Assembly (NCBI GenBank): GCA_039029315.1
Contig: JBCCGK010000019.1
Coordinates: 1-64,000, forward strand
Length of the DNA stretch: 64,000 bases
Source: JBCCCJ01 sp039029315
GTDB lineage: Bacteria > Bacteroidota > Bacteroidia > J057
Direction: 5' to 3'
The position numbers were made by a program, and so were the translations under genes. This document shows, piece after piece, positions 62,029 through 64,000 of this stretch. The notes under the pieces were generated by a model. The model saw only the letters and a list, made by a program, of their open reading frames with translations. It was not told the origin of the DNA and did not search any database. How positions within the stretch are numbered: position 1 is the stretch's first letter; each line of letters opens with the position of its first letter.

Positions 62029-63720
62029 GTGAAGGATTTTCTCAACAGACTCAACACATACCCCAAGCTCACTTCTGTCGTCCTGGCTAGTTGGTTTGTC
62101 CTCAACCTCCTTCAGTCCATTTTCACCGAATTGTTCCATGATGAGGCATATTACTGGATGTTCTCTCAGCATCTGGCCTGGGGCTATGCCGAGCACGCAC
62201 CCATGATTGCCTTCCTGATTCGTCTGACTTCTAGTTGGATGCCAGGGGAAGTTGGGGTGAGATTGTTTCCGGTTCTGCTTAGTACGGGCACCTTATATCT
62301 GTTGACAAACATCGCCAAACCAGAAAACTTAGCAGTCTGGTTTCTGTTATTGCTCTCTGTGGTTGGCCTCCATATAGGTGGGTTCTTTACGGCTCCTGAT
62401 GCCCCGCTTGTCTTCTTTACGGCTTTGTTTTTCTGTTTGTATCAAAAGTTCCTGGATCAGGAATCCTGGCTACACAGCCTATATCTGACCCTTGCTGTGA
62501 TTGGGATGTTATACAGCAAATATCATGGGATCATGATTCTCGGTTGCACACTGTTATCAAATTTATCACTACTTAAAAACAAGAAGTTTTGGGCCATTGT
62601 GCTTGTTGCGGGTCTTGCCTGGAGTCCAGTTTTATTCTGGTTGATCGAACAACGATTTTCAACCTTTACCTTTCATTTATTCAATCGCGTGAGGAAGCCC
62701 TATGAGATCAGCTTTAGTCTGAATTACATCTTGAGCCAATTCCTGATACTAGGGCCACTGGTTGGGCTACTCATTTTGCCTGCGGCCTTTCTCTCCCCCA
62801 TCAAGAACTTGTTCGATAGAGCAATGAAGTTCTCGGTTATTGGGGTGCTTAGTTTTTTGCTCCTTGTCAGCTTCAAAACCTGGGTGGAAGCCAATTGGTC
62901 TGCTTCGGCCATGATTCCTGCTCTCCTTCTCGCCTACCCTTTCATTCTTCAAAGACCCAAATGGAAACAGTGGTTGATACGTCTTGCGCCAATCAGCATT
63001 GGAATTTTTCTCTTGTTGCGCTTACACCTGATGGTCAATCTCCTTGACTCCGTGAGCAATATTCGAAATGAGGTCCACAATTGGTCAGAATGGGCAGAGG
63101 AGATCAACACGCTAGCAGATGGTAGACCTGTTGTTTTTTACAATACCTATCAGCAGCCGGCCAAATACAGCTTCTATGCTGCTGTCCCTTCCCACAGTGT
63201 GAACAATTATCTCTATCACAAAACCCAATATGACAATTGGGAGTTTGCGGAGCAGTTTCAGGGGCAGGATGTGCTCTTTTGTTCTCGCTATCCCTTGCCG
63301 GGTATGGATACCATTTCCACCATTGTTGACATTGATCATTATTACCGGGAAATCCCACGTTTTCAATCCTATGGTAAGATAAAAATCGATGTCCTGACTG
63401 ATCAGAGAAGTTTTCAGACAGGAAAAACCACAATGATCCCTATTCGCATCGTCAATCCCTATCCTGTTCATTTGAGAAAGGTAGAAAACCCTGACATGCT
63501 GCCTCAGATTACCTGTAATGTATTCGAAAAAGGACGATTGAAAAAGCATTATTATCCCTTGCCTCCTTTTGAAGAAGGATTACCCAACGATACACTGGAA
63601 CTCTCCTTTCCCTTCTCCCCTGGCCTTCCTGCGGGAGAGTATGAGATGATTTTTTCTATTCGTGTTGGTTGGCTCGATGGCAGCATCAATGGAGAGTTTG
63701 AGAAGATACAGTTAGAATAA
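62029..63720 (+). CDS. GT39/ArnT-like membrane glycosyltransferase
   Basis: 563-aa polytopic enzyme of the PMT/ArnT (GT-C) group that transfers a sugar from a lipid carrier on the outer face of the inner membrane. The catalytic acidic pair Asp38-Glu39 in ELFHDEAYYWMF is typical, about ten transmembrane segments follow, and a soluble C-terminal tail (from about 430) is periplasmic. Start is GTG at 62029; no upstream ATG fits. Target (protein O-sugar, lipid A or S-layer) is unknown. Confidence 0.85.
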   Translation: MKDFLNRLNTYPKLTSVVLASWFVLNLLQSIFTELFHDEAYYWMFSQHLAWGYAEHAPMIAFLIRLTSSWMPGEVGVRLFPVLLSTGTLYLLTNIAKPENLAVWFLLLLSVVGLHIGGFFTAPDAPLVFFTALFFCLYQKFLDQESWLHSLYLTLAVIGMLYSKYHGIMILGCTLLSNLSLLKNKKFWAIVLVAGLAWSPVLFWLIEQRFSTFTFHLFNRVRKPYEISFSLNYILSQFLILGPLVGLLILPAAFLSPIKNLFDRAMKFSVIGVLSFLLLVSFKTWVEANWSASAMIPALLLAYPFILQRPKWKQWLIRLAPISIGIFLLLRLHLMVNLLDSVSNIRNEVHNWSEWAEEINTLADGRPVVFYNTYQQPAKYSFYAAVPSHSVNNYLYHKTQYDNWEFAEQFQGQDVLFCSRYPLPGMDTISTIVDIDHYYREIPRFQSYGKIKIDVLTDQRSFQTGKTTMIPIRIVNPYPVHLRKVENPDMLPQITCNVFEKGRLKKHYYPLPPFEEGLPNDTLELSFPFSPGLPAGEYEMIFSIRVGWLDGSINGEFEKIQLE

Positions 63721-63823
63721 AGCAGCAGAACTCTCAATGCAAAAATTCTTCTACCTTATTTATGAACCTGCCTTGATTTAGGGATTTGTTCATTGAAAGC
63801 AGGATTTTCGGTATCTGTCAGTA

Positions 63824-63861
63824 TTTTTTAGGAATCTCGGTGATCCGGGATTTCTAAAAAA
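63824..63861. repeat. Long imperfect palindrome
   Basis: TTTTTTAGGAATCTCGG (63824-63840) pairs with CCGGGATTTCTAAAAAA (63845-63861) around TGAT, 17 bp with two G-U-type mismatches. The T-run is before and the A-run after the stem on both strands, the wrong way round for a terminator. It lies in about 280 nt of sequence after the glycosyltransferase that has no gene I can support. Confidence 0.6.
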
Positions 63862-64000
63862 CGTGAGTTTTTGGGAAGGATCATTTAAAAAATAGTCTTT
63901 GGGGGTCGATATTCCACCTCCATCCCCGCCATTGGGGGGACATCTGAAAGAGCAGATCGAAAATTCTCCCCCTTTGGATGCAGGGTGATTGGTTGCAAAA

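Overview
The window is chromosomal DNA from a free-living member of the Bacteroidota, most likely a Saprospiria-type marine or aquatic bacterium. The evidence is in the sequence: at least six secreted proteins end in a type A Por/T9SS C-terminal sorting domain; several promoters fit the Bacteroidota pattern TTTG/TTG-N17-20-TAnnTTTG; start codons mostly lack a Shine-Dalgarno sequence; and there are lineage-typical genes (Hc1-like histone H1 homologue, Mpl ligase, OtsA-OtsB fusion, orphan ECF sigma factors, DUF4397 and lamin-tail exoproteins). No phage, integrase, insertion sequence or CRISPR array was found. The content is mostly core chromosome interspersed with large exoprotein genes.

Layout. 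1-6040: degenerate intergenic repeats, a membrane-anchored unknown, two alpha/beta hydrolases, a methyltransferase, tRNA-Arg(CCT), a DUF1573 protein and TrkH. 6350-13058: two large secreted T9SS cargo proteins. 13255-18401: glycogen branching enzyme, PncC, a DUF59/MIP18 protein and a lipoprotein-like M49 dipeptidyl peptidase III. 18488-22342: a DUF4397-repeat and a cohesin/dockerin-like exoprotein. 22556-29081: a helical-repeat unknown, trehalose synthase/phosphatase fusion, Mpl and a two-subunit CoA-transferase. 29163-33341: tandem DUF1080 protein, periplasmic DsrE-like protein and a three-gene operon (NRDE protein, CotH-like protein, NTF2-like protein). 33375-33632: a candidate structured non-coding RNA. 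34040-40730: penicillin-binding protein 1C behind a giant lamin-tail-domain protein. 40987-48557: housekeeping genes (rlmD, deoxynucleoside kinase, trpS, an Mla-type ABC ATPase, ligA-DUF-dapA operon). 48637-53853: Hc1, an AONS/SPT-like enzyme, a response regulator-nucleotidyl cyclase fusion, a membrane HExxH protein and an amino-acid permease. 54067-63720: metallophosphoesterase, cyanophycinase-like peptidase, an ECF sigma/anti-sigma-like pair converging on a TPR-CHAT protease, an SRAP protein and a GT39-type glycosyltransferase.

The two most promising observations are (i) the sigma factor / membrane anti-sigma-like TPR protein / membrane-anchored TPR-CHAT protease locus at 56961-61252, whose parts resemble those of the type III-E Craspase pathway but with a predicted periplasmic protease and no CRISPR, and (ii) a roughly 240-nt minus-strand RNA at 33375-33618 with its own promoter-like element, a rod-like fold of six helices and a strong terminator, which I cannot assign to a known family. 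Functional statements below rest on motif recognition by eye; no database search was run.
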